64,000 nucleotides of DNA from JAJFUE01 sp041687335 (GTDB lineage: Bacteria; Sumerlaeota; Sumerlaeia; MVZB01). The position numbers were made by a program, and so were the translations under genes. The DNA lies in NCBI GenBank assembly GCA_041687335.1, contig JAWLCE010000001.1, forward strand, positions 276,710 to 340,709, in the 5' to 3' direction. This document shows positions 1 through 8,662 of this stretch, in pieces; within the stretch, counting starts at the first letter, position 1; each line of letters begins with the position of its first letter. Under the pieces are notes generated by a model. That model had not been told where the DNA came from. It did no database searches and worked only from the letters and a program-made list of their open reading frames with translations.

Positions 1-381
1 GTCGTCGCGCACGCGGCTGTCGGGCAGGAAATCTTCAAAGATGCGCGGGTCCATCCGCTGGGCGCGGCCCTGCGAATCCAGCGGCGTCTGCGCCACCAGC
101 GACGCCCCGATCGTCTCCAGTTGACGGCGGAAGGAAAGATTGTATTCCGTCTCGCGCCGGTAACAGGTGTTGTTCAGGTCCCGCACGATCACGTCCTGCG
201 TCACCCGCGCCGTCGTCATCAGCTCGCTGAGCCCGTGGCCGGTCGTCCAGGCCTGCGTGCCCGTGCGCATCACCATCGTGATGGCGATCATCGTCAGCCC
301 GAAGATCGTCACCGCCAGGATGACCTCCAGCAGCGTGAAGCCGCGACGGCGGACGGTGGTGCGTGGCGTAAGGATGATCAT
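1..381 (-). CDS. GspJ-like pseudopilin, 3' end outside window
   Basis: Minor pseudopilin-like protein of a type II secretion or type IV pilus-like machine, expected in the inner membrane after prepilin peptidase processing. After a short basic leader (TVRRR) the sequence reads GFTLLEVILAVTIFG, the prepilin cleavage/methylation motif with E at mature position 5. The rest visible is polar and globular. The ATG shares an ATGA overlap with the stop of the upstream gspI-like gene, so the two are translationally coupled. The reading frame is open to the window edge (127 codons seen). Order after GspH- and GspI-like genes suggests GspJ; the assignment is by position and motif only. Confidence 0.75.
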   Translation of the reverse strand, partial: MIILTPRTTVRRRGFTLLEVILAVTIFGLTMIAITMVMRTGTQAWTTGHGLSELMTTARVTQDVIVRDLNNTCYRRETEYNLSFRRQLETIGASLVAQTPLDSQGRAQRMDPRIFEDFLPDSRVRDD

Positions 382-848
382 GGAATGGCATACGACCGTT
401 TGGTGTTGGCGGAAAATTTCTCGAAACCGACGATCGCGCTCGTCACGCGCAGCACGTTATAGGCGCGCTTTTCATCCTCATAGCGGATCGTGATCGTCAA
501 CCGCCGCTGCGCGAAGAACTGGTCGACCTCGCTCTCGGTGCGGCGCAACCGCGGGTAGCTCGGCTCGATGTATTCCTTGTGCACCTGATAGCTGAAGTTG
601 GGGTAATTGGGCCCGAAGCCGGCCTCGGTTTCCTCGCCCTCGGGCGGAAAGACCTCCAGCTCCTCCATCAGCTGCTCGGCCAGAAACCCCGCCTGGGTCT
701 GGATCTCCATCACCCGCGCCGCGTCGAACGACTGCATGAACGAGCGCATCAGCGCCGCCACGGCAATCCCCAGGATCGTCAGCGCAAGCACGACCTCGAT
801 GAGCACAAAGGCCGCGCCGCGGCGGCGGGGGTGGCGAATCGGCTTCAT
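378..848 (-). CDS. GspI-like pseudopilin
   Basis: Minor pseudopilin, 156 aa. The N-terminus has an RRR leader, then AFVLIEVVLALTILGIA: this is a type IV prepilin helix but with A before F instead of the usual G, and V in place of T, so cleavage would be at a GA|F-type site. The E at mature +5 is kept. The remainder is a short domain with no recognisable motif. Start and stop overlap the neighbours by ATGA on both sides (845-848 and 378-381), which marks a tightly coupled operon. Calling it GspI rests on order and size. Confidence 0.75.
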   Translation of the reverse strand: MKPIRHPRRRGAAFVLIEVVLALTILGIAVAALMRSFMQSFDAARVMEIQTQAGFLAEQLMEELEVFPPEGEETEAGFGPNYPNFSYQVHKEYIEPSYPRLRRTESEVDQFFAQRRLTITIRYEDEKRAYNVLRVTSAIVGFEKFSANTKRSYAIP

Positions 849-1450
849 TTGCGGCTCCCGGGGCCATACACCAGCGTGCGCGAGCGCGGCTCGACCGGGG
901 GCAGCCCCGGCTCCACGCGCGCCAGCCCGGTGGCGCGATAGATCTCGATGCTCAGCGTGCGCTGGCGCCCGTCCTGCAGTCCGATCGTTGCCGGCGTCGC
1001 CGAGCCGTCCGGGTGGAACACCACGCGCGGCCGGTCGTTGCGTTTCAGCATCGGCGCGGCGGTGCTGACCTGCGCGAAGGCCACCCCGTCGGGCAGCTCG
1101 CGCACGCGCAGGACCTCGCGCCCCACCACCGCGATCCGCTCGTCGGTCCGCCGCCGGCTGCGCCGCTCGGTCTCCTCGACCCGCTCGTTCATCTCGTCCA
1201 GCAGCGCGAGCTGGTAGCGGTTGCCCTCGCCTTCCAGGTCGAAAATCACCTCGACCGGCAACTGGCGCGTCACGGCGCTGTCGCGCGCCAGCCGCAAGAG
1301 CGCCGCCACGTCGCGCGCCCCCTGCTTGAGCCGCAGGTGCTGCATCGTCGAGCGCATCTTGGGCATCGTGATCGCCGTCAGAGCCAGCAGGATCAGCACC
1401 ACCAGCGTGACCTCGATCATCGTGAACCCGCCTTGGCGTCTCGCTGTCAT
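845..1450 (-). CDS. GspH-like pseudopilin
   Basis: Minor pseudopilin of 201 aa. The leader is MTARRQG, followed by GFTMIEVTLVVLILLALTA, a clear prepilin methylation helix with E at mature +5. The C-terminal ~140 residues resemble the GspH/FimT type globular domain (beta-rich, with an RLARDSAV helix just after the membrane helix, as in GspH/FimT proteins). It directly abuts the gspF stop without spacer and overlaps the gspI start. It is probably a minor pseudopilin initiating pseudopilus assembly. Confidence 0.8.
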   Translation of the reverse strand: MTARRQGGFTMIEVTLVVLILLALTAITMPKMRSTMQHLRLKQGARDVAALLRLARDSAVTRQLPVEVIFDLEGEGNRYQLALLDEMNERVEETERRSRRRTDERIAVVGREVLRVRELPDGVAFAQVSTAAPMLKRNDRPRVVFHPDGSATPATIGLQDGRQRTLSIEIYRATGLARVEPGLPPVEPRSRTLVYGPGSRK

Positions 1451-2668
1451 CTAGAGCCCCTGCGTCGGATCGATTGAAAAGATCGGCAACAGCATTGCAA
1501 AGACGATGTAGCCCACCACCAGGCCCAGCGCCAGGATGATGACCGGCTCGATGAACGAGGTCAGCGTCTTGATGTCGCGCTCGACCTGCACCTCATAGGA
1601 ATGCGCCACGCGCAGCAGCACCTCGGGCAGGTGGCCCGTCTCCTCGCCGACTGCCACCATGTTGACCACCACCGACGGGAACATCGGGCTGCCCCGCAGC
1701 GAATGCGCGATCCCCGCCCCCTGCGTGATGCTCTCCGGAATCTTGGCGATTTCCTCGCGGATCGGCCGCAGCGAGGTGACCTCGGCCGCGATCCCCAGCG
1801 CGTTCAGGATCGGCACCCCGTTGCGCAGCAGCGAGCCCAGCGTGCGCGCGAAGGCGGCCATCTCGCGCTTGAGCAGCAGCGGCCCCATCAGCGGCAGCCG
1901 CAACAGGAGCTGGTGGAACTTGCGCCCGCCCGCCTCGGTGGCGATGAACTTGCGCACGCCGATGATCCCCAGCGCCAGCCCGCCCAGAATCAAAAACTTG
2001 TAGGTGTCCAGCAGCCGCACCAGCAGCAGCAGGCTCTCGGTGATCATCGGCAGCGTCTGCCCCAGCTCGTCGAAGATCGTCATCACCTTGGGCATGACGA
2101 ACATCAACAGGATCGCCACCGCCGAGATGCCGACGACGACCATGATCATCGGGTAGGCCAGCGCGCTCTTGATCTTGGCCCGCAGCTCCTCCTGCGTCTC
2201 GCTGTAGTCGGCGATGCGCGAGAGCGTCTGGTCGAGCAGTCCCCCAGCCTCGCCCGCGCGCACCAGCGCCACGTTGAGCTTGCTGAAGACCTCCGCATGC
2301 TTCTCGAGCGCGGCGGCGAACGTATCGCCCTCCTGCACGTCGTTCATCACCTGCGCCAGCAGCGCCGTCAGCGACGGGTTGGGCGCCTGGTTCTTCACGA
2401 TCCCAAGGGCCTTGACCAGCGGCACCCCCGCCCCGATCAGGTCGCTCATCTGCCGGTAAAACGCGGCCATATCCGAGTGCTTGATCCGCCGGCCGCGCTT
2501 GCCCAGCGAAGCCAGCGCGCCCCCCCCCGCCTCGAGCGCCTGGATGTCGAGCGGATAATATCCCATCGCCTGCAGCCGGCCGGTGACGGCCAGCCGATTG
2601 TCCGCCTCCAACTGCCCGCTGATCAGCGCGCCCTTGCGGTCCTTGGCCTTATAGGTGAATTGCGGCAT
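1451..2668 (-). CDS. gspF: Type II secretion / type IV pilus platform protein GspF/PilC
   Basis: Polytopic inner-membrane platform protein, 405 aa, the normal size. It opens with PQFTYKAKDRKG, typical of GspF/PilC, and carries the two homologous T2SSF domains (approximately residues 70-190 and 270-395), each followed by membrane segments. The family motif GERTG-like stretch appears as RAGEAGGLLDQTL in the first domain and VGEETGHLPEVL in the second. It works with the GspE ATPase to polymerise pseudopilins. The first ~12 codons plus ribosome binding site are duplicated at 3228-3265, where they now start a different gene (orfA). Confidence 0.93.
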   Translation of the reverse strand: MPQFTYKAKDRKGALISGQLEADNRLAVTGRLQAMGYYPLDIQALEAGGGALASLGKRGRRIKHSDMAAFYRQMSDLIGAGVPLVKALGIVKNQAPNPSLTALLAQVMNDVQEGDTFAAALEKHAEVFSKLNVALVRAGEAGGLLDQTLSRIADYSETQEELRAKIKSALAYPMIMVVVGISAVAILLMFVMPKVMTIFDELGQTLPMITESLLLLVRLLDTYKFLILGGLALGIIGVRKFIATEAGGRKFHQLLLRLPLMGPLLLKREMAAFARTLGSLLRNGVPILNALGIAAEVTSLRPIREEIAKIPESITQGAGIAHSLRGSPMFPSVVVNMVAVGEETGHLPEVLLRVAHSYEVQVERDIKTLTSFIEPVIILALGLVVGYIVFAMLLPIFSIDPTQGL

Positions 2669-2794
2669 GTGCTGCTTTCCCGGTGGTCAGTCCTGGTTCA
2701 TCTTGGTCTGGTTCGTCATGAAGCGCCCGTAGGTGTTGTGAACGGGCGACAGGGTTCTCAAGTAAAGGTGCAAGGCGGGCGAGCTGCTTTCGTC
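2631..2794. repeat. 164-bp direct repeat, copy 1
   Basis: Spans the gspF start codon region (first ~12 codons), its ribosome binding site, the short intergenic gap and the last ~35 codons of orfA. It matches 3228-3391 with four mismatches by my alignment. Together the two copies bracket the unique part of orfA. Confidence 0.95.
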
Positions 2795-3265
2795 CACCAG
2801 AAGCATCCCGACCCCCTCGTCTTTTTTGTTCATCCGGAACAGTGAGACGGGCAGCCCCGCGCCATGGTCAATTTTCGAGCTGATGAATCGATCCTTCCGT
2901 TCGGCGAATGACTTGAACGGCACCCGCATCACCCACTGGAGCGGATCATCATCCGCCTCCGCCGGGCTCGCTTCCCCAAGCAACGCCGCCAAGTCGCCGG
3001 CATCCACGCGGGCATGATACCAGGGATCGGACAGTCCGTCCAACGGCCCCGATCCAGGCGAGGGTGAGTAAACCTCCAGCAGCTCGAAGGAATCCGGCAG
3101 AGGCTTGGCCAGAATCATCTCCATCCATTTATGGTTGGCTCGGGTCTTCAAAACTCCGTAACTGATGCCCGCCATCGACAACACACCGATCATGCCCGCA
3201 ATGATTAGAACTCGTCGCCTCAACGTCCCCTTGCGGTCCTTGGCCTTGTAGGTGAATTGCGGCAT
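2687..3265 (-). CDS. orfA: membrane-anchored protein with gspF-derived start
   Basis: 192 aa, no family recognised. The first 13 residues (MPQFTYKAKDRKG) and the upstream ribosome binding site are copied from gspF, in frame with the rest: RRR, one membrane helix (about residues 18-40), then a domain with KPLPDSFELLEV, VDAGDLAALL, PFKS, SLFRMN, LLVDESSSPALHLYL. The same landmarks occur in orfB next door, so these are paralogues. It lies between gspE and gspF and is flanked by 164-bp direct repeats (2631-2794 and 3228-3391). An accessory role in secretion is possible but rests on position only; it could also be a passenger. Confidence 0.7.
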   Translation of the reverse strand: MPQFTYKAKDRKGTLRRRVLIIAGMIGVLSMAGISYGVLKTRANHKWMEMILAKPLPDSFELLEVYSPSPGSGPLDGLSDPWYHARVDAGDLAALLGEASPAEADDDPLQWVMRVPFKSFAERKDRFISSKIDHGAGLPVSLFRMNKKDEGVGMLLVDESSSPALHLYLRTLSPVHNTYGRFMTNQTKMNQD

Positions 3266-3391
3266 GTGCTGCTTTCCCGGTGGTCAGTCCTGGTTCATCT
3301 TGGTCTGGTTCGTCATGGCGCGCCCGTAGGTGTTGTGAACGGGCGACAGGGTTCTCAAGTAAAGGTCCAAGGCGGGCGAGCTGCTTTCGTC
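3228..3391. repeat. 164-bp direct repeat, copy 2
   Basis: Second copy. Its gspF-derived part now provides the start codon and N-terminus of orfA. Its orfA-3'-derived part is a dead remnant lying out of frame after the orfB stop. Recombination between the copies would excise orfA and restore a single junction. Confidence 0.95.
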
Positions 3392-3965
3392 AGCGCGCGC
3401 TTAAGAAATTCTTTGGGTCCATTGTGTTCAAGTAAAGCTGCAGGATCGGAGAGGTGCCTTTGTCCAACATGAGAATTCCCACAGGATGATCGTCCATGTT
3501 CAATCGGAACAACGACAAATGGGCTGGATCAATCTCATGCACCTGCAAAGATTTAAAGGGGGTGTGCATGTGCGCCCATGATATCAACGCGAACTCGTTC
3601 AGTTCATCATCAACCTTGGCCGGAACGGCATTCTTGAGTAGCGCTGCAAGATCTTCAGCGTCCACTCGCACGAGGAAGTTTGGGCCGAATGATATTTTAC
3701 CCGAGGGAGCATGAACCTCCAGCAATTCAAATGAATCTGGGAGCGGATTGCATAAAATCGTCTCCATCCAGAGAAGATCCATAACGTTGGGCTGAGTTCG
3801 TGCATTGGCAATGGCCAATTGAATATCGCGGAGTTCGCTCCGAGATGGAGAGTTGCTGCTGGATGGTGTTACGCTCATCCAGATGCCGAAGCAGAGAATG
3901 ACCACGATGAGAGCGCCGCCCCCCATCCACCACGAAAAATAATGCTTTTGCATCATTTCTTTCAT
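3390..3965 (-). CDS. orfB: paralogue of orfA
   Basis: 191 aa, unknown family. Short N-terminus, one hydrophobic helix (about residues 12-30), then an outward domain sharing with orfA the sequence NPLPDSFELLEV, VRVDAEDLAALL, PFKS, LSLFRLNMDD, SPILQLYLNTM. Base composition is clearly more AT-rich than gspE and gspF. Its TGA stop is created exactly at the junction with the second 164-bp repeat, so its last residues (LSAR) may have been altered by the duplication. It follows gspE by 15 bases, consistent with co-transcription. Confidence 0.7.
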   Translation of the reverse strand: MKEMMQKHYFSWWMGGGALIVVILCFGIWMSVTPSSSNSPSRSELRDIQLAIANARTQPNVMDLLWMETILCNPLPDSFELLEVHAPSGKISFGPNFLVRVDAEDLAALLKNAVPAKVDDELNEFALISWAHMHTPFKSLQVHEIDPAHLSLFRLNMDDHPVGILMLDKGTSPILQLYLNTMDPKNFLSAR

Positions 3966-3980
3966 GCCATCTCTTTCACG

Positions 3981-5804
3981 TCAGCGCTCCACCGTCAGCC
4001 CCGGCGCCACGCCCGGCGTCTTCACCTCGCCTGCCCCGTTGCCGCCGTCGGCCAGCAGGTCCGGCTTTTTCTCGCTCTCTTCCTCGAGCACCATGATCTC
4101 GTCCTCCATCGTCACGCGAAGGATCTCCTCGATCGTGGTCAGGCCCGCCTTGCATTTGGCCCAGCCGTCGTGGCGCAGCGGGCGCATCCCCTGCTTGACC
4201 GCCAGCCGCTTGAGGATGTTGGCCGGCTGGCGCTCCACGATCATCCGCCGGAATTCGTCCGTGATCTGCACGATCTCATAGACCGCCGTTCGGCCCATGA
4301 ACCCGGTAAAGCGGCAGCGCTCGCAGCCGTTGGCCCGGTAGAGCGTCAGCGTCGCCGGGTCCTCGCCCGTCACGTTGACCCGCCGCAGTTGCTCGGCGTC
4401 GGGCGTGTGCGGCTTCTTGCAGTGCGGGCAGAGCTTGCGCACGAGGCGCTGCGCCAGCAGCCCCTCCACCGACGAACTGATCAGGAACGGCTCGATCCCC
4501 ATGTCCAGCAGTCGCGTCACGACCGAGCAGGCATCGTTGGTGTGGATCGTCGTGAACACAAGGTGGCCCGTCAGCGCCGTGCGGATCGTGATCTCCGCCG
4601 TCTCCTGGTCGCGCGTCTCGCCCACCATGATGACGTCGGGGTCCTGGCGCAAAAACGTCCGCAGCAGCCGCGCGAAGCTCAGCCCGATCCCCGGGTTGAC
4701 CTGCACCTGCATCACGCCGTTGATCCGATACTCGATCGGGTCCTCGATCGTCAAAATCTTCTTGTCCAGCGTGTTGATCTCGTTGAGCCCGGCGTAGAGC
4801 GTCGTCGACTTGCCCGAGCCGGTCGGGCCGGAGACCAGCACGATCCCGTGCGGCTTGTGGATCATCTCGCGCAAAATCTTCGCGTAGTGCGGGTCAAAGC
4901 CCAGCTTCTCGATCGTGATGAACTCGCTGTCGCGCGAGAGGATGCGCAGCACGACCGATTCGCCATAGGGGGTCGGGATCGTCGACACGCGCAAGTCGTA
5001 GTCGGTCTCCCCCTTCTTGATCTTGATCTTGCCGTCCTGGGGCAGCCGCCGCTCCGCGATGTTCATGTCGGCCATGATCTTGAGGCGCGAGATGATCGCC
5101 GACTGGTAGCGGCTGACCGCCGTCGGCACGCTCGCCTCGTAGAGCAGCCCGTCGATCCGGTAGCGGATCCTCATCCGCTCCTCAAGCGGCTCGAAGTGAA
5201 TATCCGTCGCCCGGTCGTCGACCGCCTCGTTGATCACCTGGTTGACGAAGCGCACGATCGAGGCGTCCTGGGCCAGGTCCTCCAGGTCGTCCACCTCGCC
5301 CGAGCGCGCCTCCAGCGTGACCTCGGTCTGCTGGTCGTCCTCCAGCATCCCCTCCATCGTGTCGGCGCCGATGCCGTAAAAACGCTTGATCGCGTCGCGG
5401 ATTTCCTTGACCGTCGCAAACGCCGGCTCGACCTCGACCTTCAGGTGCAGCCGCAGCTCGTCGAGCACGTGGATGTCGAGCGGGTCGCACATCGCCACGC
5501 GCAGCGTGTTGCCCTGGCGCTCGAGCGGCACCACCTCGTAGAGGTTGACCAGCCGCGCCGGCACGCTCTCGATCACGCGCCGCTCGATCGCCCGGTCCGC
5601 CAGCGTCTCAAACGGGATCGCCAGTTGCTCGGCCAGCGTGCGCATCAGCGACTCCTCGCCGATCGCCCCCATCTTGAGCAGCACCTCGCCCAGCCGCTCC
5701 CCCGAGCGCTTCTGCTCGGTCAGCGCCTGATCCAGGCTGTCGATGTCGAGCAGCCCCTTGCCGACGAGCAGCTCGCCCAGCCGTTTGTGCGATGAAAGCA
5801 GCAT
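3981..5804 (-). CDS. gspE: Type II secretion / type IV pilus assembly ATPase GspE/PilB
   Basis: Cytoplasmic hexameric ATPase powering pseudopilus assembly, 607 aa. The N-terminal ~150 residues form a GspE-N/MshEN domain (RLGELLVGKGLLD ... LAIPF). The ATPase domain has Walker A GPTGSGKST (about 326-334), Asp box, Walker B DPDVIMVGE (about 388-396), a His box (HLVFTTIHTNDA) and the tetracysteine zinc motif CPHC (459/462) with CERC (494/497). All catalytic features are intact. A C-terminal acidic tail is extra. It is the first gene of the minus-strand operon, with a good promoter at 5923-5951. Confidence 0.95.
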   Translation of the reverse strand: MLLSSHKRLGELLVGKGLLDIDSLDQALTEQKRSGERLGEVLLKMGAIGEESLMRTLAEQLAIPFETLADRAIERRVIESVPARLVNLYEVVPLERQGNTLRVAMCDPLDIHVLDELRLHLKVEVEPAFATVKEIRDAIKRFYGIGADTMEGMLEDDQQTEVTLEARSGEVDDLEDLAQDASIVRFVNQVINEAVDDRATDIHFEPLEERMRIRYRIDGLLYEASVPTAVSRYQSAIISRLKIMADMNIAERRLPQDGKIKIKKGETDYDLRVSTIPTPYGESVVLRILSRDSEFITIEKLGFDPHYAKILREMIHKPHGIVLVSGPTGSGKSTTLYAGLNEINTLDKKILTIEDPIEYRINGVMQVQVNPGIGLSFARLLRTFLRQDPDVIMVGETRDQETAEITIRTALTGHLVFTTIHTNDACSVVTRLLDMGIEPFLISSSVEGLLAQRLVRKLCPHCKKPHTPDAEQLRRVNVTGEDPATLTLYRANGCERCRFTGFMGRTAVYEIVQITDEFRRMIVERQPANILKRLAVKQGMRPLRHDGWAKCKAGLTTIEEILRVTMEDEIMVLEEESEKKPDLLADGGNGAGEVKTPGVAPGLTVER

Positions 5805-5922
5805 CGTGACCTCATCTTCCCCTCTGGCATCGGCGCGGGCCCGACTGCCCCGGACCCACTACCCCGCCTGCATCGCAAGCCAGAACAGTGCCCAAAGCGC
5901 CGGGGACCCCCGCTCGGGGCTA

Positions 5923-5951
5923 AGTATAGAGATTACAGTCCTCGATGTCCA
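5923..5951 (-). promoter_or_regulatory. Sigma70-type promoter for the gspE operon
   Basis: Read on the minus strand: TGGACA (5946-5951), 17-base spacer, TATACT (5923-5928). Each hexamer differs from consensus at one base. It lies about 110 bases before the gspE start. Confidence 0.55.
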
Positions 5952-6173
5952 GCCCGCGCCCGCCCCCGCGCCCCCCCCCCCCCCCCCAGCCCCGATTCCG
6001 CGATAGCCCAGTTGTGATCGCACCACTGCCCACCCCGGCCGTGAAAAGCCCCCGCCTCGCACCCTTGATTCTGAAAATGTTCACGAAAGGCACGAAAAAG
6101 ATCACGAAAAGGTCCCCAATCCCCGGCTGTACCTGGTGGTGTCATGGTGATCATTATAATACCCGGAGATTCT

Positions 6174-6244
6174 GCCGCCCCCTTCGGGGCTCGAACGCTT
6201 TGGGTGCTTGACCGGGGGTTCCCTGCGGTCACCCCCGGCTACGG
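6174..6244 (-). repeat. C-type hairpin repeat, inverted copy
   Basis: Contains a GCCCC-TTC-GGGGC hairpin followed by the palindrome CCGGGGGT..ACCCCCGG and the word GGCTAC. It matches, in reverse orientation, the element at 60045-60130, where the same order of words is seen. Confidence 0.7.
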
Positions 6245-6502
6245 TACGAACGGAGATCCCTTTGCGCATCCTCTGCGTCCTTTGCGGCTCTGCGGTTCAA
6301 TCTTCCCGGTTTGGTTGCGGCAATGCCACGCCAAGGTTTTTCGTGAACGCACAAATCTTGAAGGATCGAGGAGAAACCCGCCCGATATTCACCCCTGCTG
6401 GCATTCCGTCAAAATCAGTGCTATACAGTTTGGTGTCCGGTCGCCGATAAAGCGATGGAACGGCGGCTTGCGGACGCCTGTATTTTGACCGGGAATGCCA
6501 GG

Positions 6503-8176
6503 ATGGCCGAACCTCAACCTGTTTGCCCCAGCCACTCCTCCCCCGATTCCACCGGATTGGGCAGCGAGCGCTACCTGCAGCTTTTCGAGCGGTTGATGCC
6601 TCTGATCGAGGGCCGCCAGCCCGCCGAGATCGCCCTGCGAGCCTGTGAGCTGATCGCCGAGCTGCTCGAGGTCGAGGCCACCTCCCTGATGCTGGCCGAC
6701 GAGGCCGGCGTCGAGCTGCGCATGGCCGCCGCCACCCACATCCCCCCCGACAAGTGGCGCCGCATTACCCAGCCGATCGCCCAGGGCCTGGCCGGCCAGG
6801 TGCTTGCCGAGGGCCGCCCGCTGCTGGTCAGCGGGCGCGAGGCCTTCGTGCGCCAGTTCGGCCGCGAGCCGAGCGAACGCTACCCGATCCCCGCCTGCAT
6901 CATCGTGCCGCTGTCCGTGCGCGGCCGCGCCGGCGGCGTGATCAACGTCACCAACCCCGTCGGCCGGCGCCAGTTGCTCGCGCGCGACGTCGACCTGCTC
7001 GCCGCCGCCGCCCGCCTGATCGGCGGGGCGCTCTCCTCGGCGCTGTTGCACCAGGAGGCCATCCGACTGCATGCCGGTCTCGAGGAGATTCTGGACGGCA
7101 TCAAGGTCGGAGCGCTGGCCATCGACGATGCCGAGCGTGTCGTGCACATCAACCGCCATGCCCGCCACCTGCTCGAGCTGTGCGCCGACGCCGGCCCGAC
7201 CCCTGAGCTGGAGCGCGCCCTGCCCAGTCCGCTGCTGCGCGCCTGCCGCCGCCTGCTCGAGCGCGGGGCCGAGGGGCCGGTCAGCGAAAAAATCAACGCC
7301 ACCCTGCGCGGGTCGGCGGCGCTCGTGCGCCTGACCGTCTCCCCCATCGCCGGCATCCAGGAGGACCTCGGCCGCCGGCTGGTCGTCATCGAGGACATCA
7401 GCGAGCAGGCCGAAATCGCCCGCCTGCGCGAGGCCGAGACGGCCAAGCACAGCTTCCTCGCGATAGTCAGCCATGAGCTGCGCACCCCCCTGACGGTCAT
7501 CCGCGGCGCCCTGCCGATGATCGACCCCACGCGCCACCCCGAGGTCAAGAAGGAGGCGCTCGCCTGCATGCATCAGGTGCTGGCGCGCAACTGCCAGCGC
7601 CTCAACGACGTCATCACCTCGATCCTCGACGTCACCGAGATCGAGAACGACACGCTGCGGCTGGCGCGCGGCCCGCTCGCCCTCAACCCGCTGATCGAAC
7701 AGATCATCGAACGCCAACGCGAGCCCGCCTGCTCACGCCGCGTCGATTTCCAGGTCTCGCTGGCCCCCGACCTGCCCGAGCTCGAGGGCGACACGCGCCG
7801 CATCCAGCAGGTCCTCGGCGAGCTGATCTTCAACGCCGTCAAGTTCTCCGACGCCGGCCAGACCATCCAGATCGCCTCGCGCCTGAGCCCCCCCTGGGTC
7901 GAGGTCGAGGTGACCAACGTCGGCGCCGTGATCGAGGAAGCCGCCCGCGAGGAGATCTTCAACAAGTTCCACCAGCGCAATGCCTCCTCCACACGCACCG
8001 CCGGCGGCTGCGGCCTCGGACTCTATCTGGCCCGCCACCTCTTGCGGCTGCACGGCGGCCAATTGCAACTGGCTGAGTGCTGCGACAAGCGGACCACCTT
8101 CGTCGCCCGTCTGCCGCTGCGCCTGCCCGAGGAGGCGCGCGCAAGGATGGATGACCCCCAGGCCGCCCATAACTGA
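6503..8176 (+). CDS. GAF-domain sensor histidine kinase
   Basis: Cytoplasmic hybrid-free histidine kinase of 557 aa with no membrane segment. Order: GAF domain (about residues 20-180), a short PAS-like segment (about 190-300; GALAIDDAERVVHINRHA), HisKA with the phospho-accepting His in FLAIVSHELRTPL (about residue 324), and HATPase_c with N box ELIFNAVKFS and G2 box GGCGLGLYLAR. The start is placed at ATG 6503; a longer version from 6455 is open but lacks a ribosome binding site. The response regulator follows 91 bases downstream, the likely partner. The GAF domain suggests a soluble or redox ligand, not determined. Confidence 0.88.
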   Translation: MAEPQPVCPSHSSPDSTGLGSERYLQLFERLMPLIEGRQPAEIALRACELIAELLEVEATSLMLADEAGVELRMAAATHIPPDKWRRITQPIAQGLAGQVLAEGRPLLVSGREAFVRQFGREPSERYPIPACIIVPLSVRGRAGGVINVTNPVGRRQLLARDVDLLAAAARLIGGALSSALLHQEAIRLHAGLEEILDGIKVGALAIDDAERVVHINRHARHLLELCADAGPTPELERALPSPLLRACRRLLERGAEGPVSEKINATLRGSAALVRLTVSPIAGIQEDLGRRLVVIEDISEQAEIARLREAETAKHSFLAIVSHELRTPLTVIRGALPMIDPTRHPEVKKEALACMHQVLARNCQRLNDVITSILDVTEIENDTLRLARGPLALNPLIEQIIERQREPACSRRVDFQVSLAPDLPELEGDTRRIQQVLGELIFNAVKFSDAGQTIQIASRLSPPWVEVEVTNVGAVIEEAAREEIFNKFHQRNASSTRTAGGCGLGLYLARHLLRLHGGQLQLAECCDKRTTFVARLPLRLPEEARARMDDPQAAHN

Positions 8177-8267
8177 AGCCCATTCCCGGCGCGGGAGCCA
8201 ATTTTACTTGCAATGCCCGCCCGGCGGGCCTTCAATCATCACTGAAACAACCGAAGGAGCACCGTCG

Positions 8268-8642
8268 ATGGCGCCGAAAATACTGCTGGCCGACGACGAG
8301 GAAGATGTCAAGATCGTCCTCAAGATGTATCTGGAGACCAAGGATTTTGAGGTCGTCACCGCTTATGACGGCCTCGATGCGATCGACCAGGCGCGGCGCG
8401 AAAAGCCCGACGTCATCCTGCTCGACATCATGATGCCGGTGCTCGACGGCTTCGAGGTCTGCCGCCGCCTCAAGGCCGACCCCGACACCCAGAACATCCC
8501 CGTCATCATGGTCTCGGCCGCCTCGCACGCCGAGTCGGTCCAGAAGGGCATCAAGGTCGGCGCGGCCGATTACATCGTCAAGCCCTTCGATCCCGAGGCG
8601 CTCGAGAAGCTGATCAACAAGGTCATCGGCCAGAAGACGTAA
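8268..8642 (+). CDS. Single-domain response regulator (CheY-like)
   Basis: 124 aa receiver domain only, without an output domain. Acidic pocket DDEED near residues 9-13, phospho-acceptor D53 in LLDIMMPVLDG, S83 and K105 (IVKPF) are in place. The start ATG 8268 has a strong ribosome binding site (GAAGGAG). It follows the GAF histidine kinase in the same direction, making a two-component pair whose output must be by protein contact. Upstream extensions of the frame overlap the kinase gene and are not credible. Confidence 0.92.
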   Translation: MAPKILLADDEEDVKIVLKMYLETKDFEVVTAYDGLDAIDQARREKPDVILLDIMMPVLDGFEVCRRLKADPDTQNIPVIMVSAASHAESVQKGIKVGAADYIVKPFDPEALEKLINKVIGQKT

Positions 8643-8662
8643 CCGTCCCCGCTGATTTGACC

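Larger units (their letters stand above)
5805..6502. other. Intergenic region with poly-C tract and dispersed repeats
   Basis: No convincing gene. It holds the gspE promoter, an uninterrupted run of 17 C (5971-5987), a run of D-type words (about 6080-6115, and 6258-6300 with TCCTTTGCGG), and an inverted C-type hairpin element (6174-6244). Homopolymer length here may be an assembly uncertainty. Confidence 0.7.

Noticed and set aside
3819..5795. 658-codon plus-strand frame opposite gspE
   Set aside because: Shadow of gspE: Arg/His/Gln-rich, no ribosome binding site, no motif.
7980..8267. N-terminal extension of the response regulator overlapping the kinase gene
   Set aside because: Receiver domain starts at MAPKILLADD with its own ribosome binding site; the extra residues are the kinase gene read in another frame.
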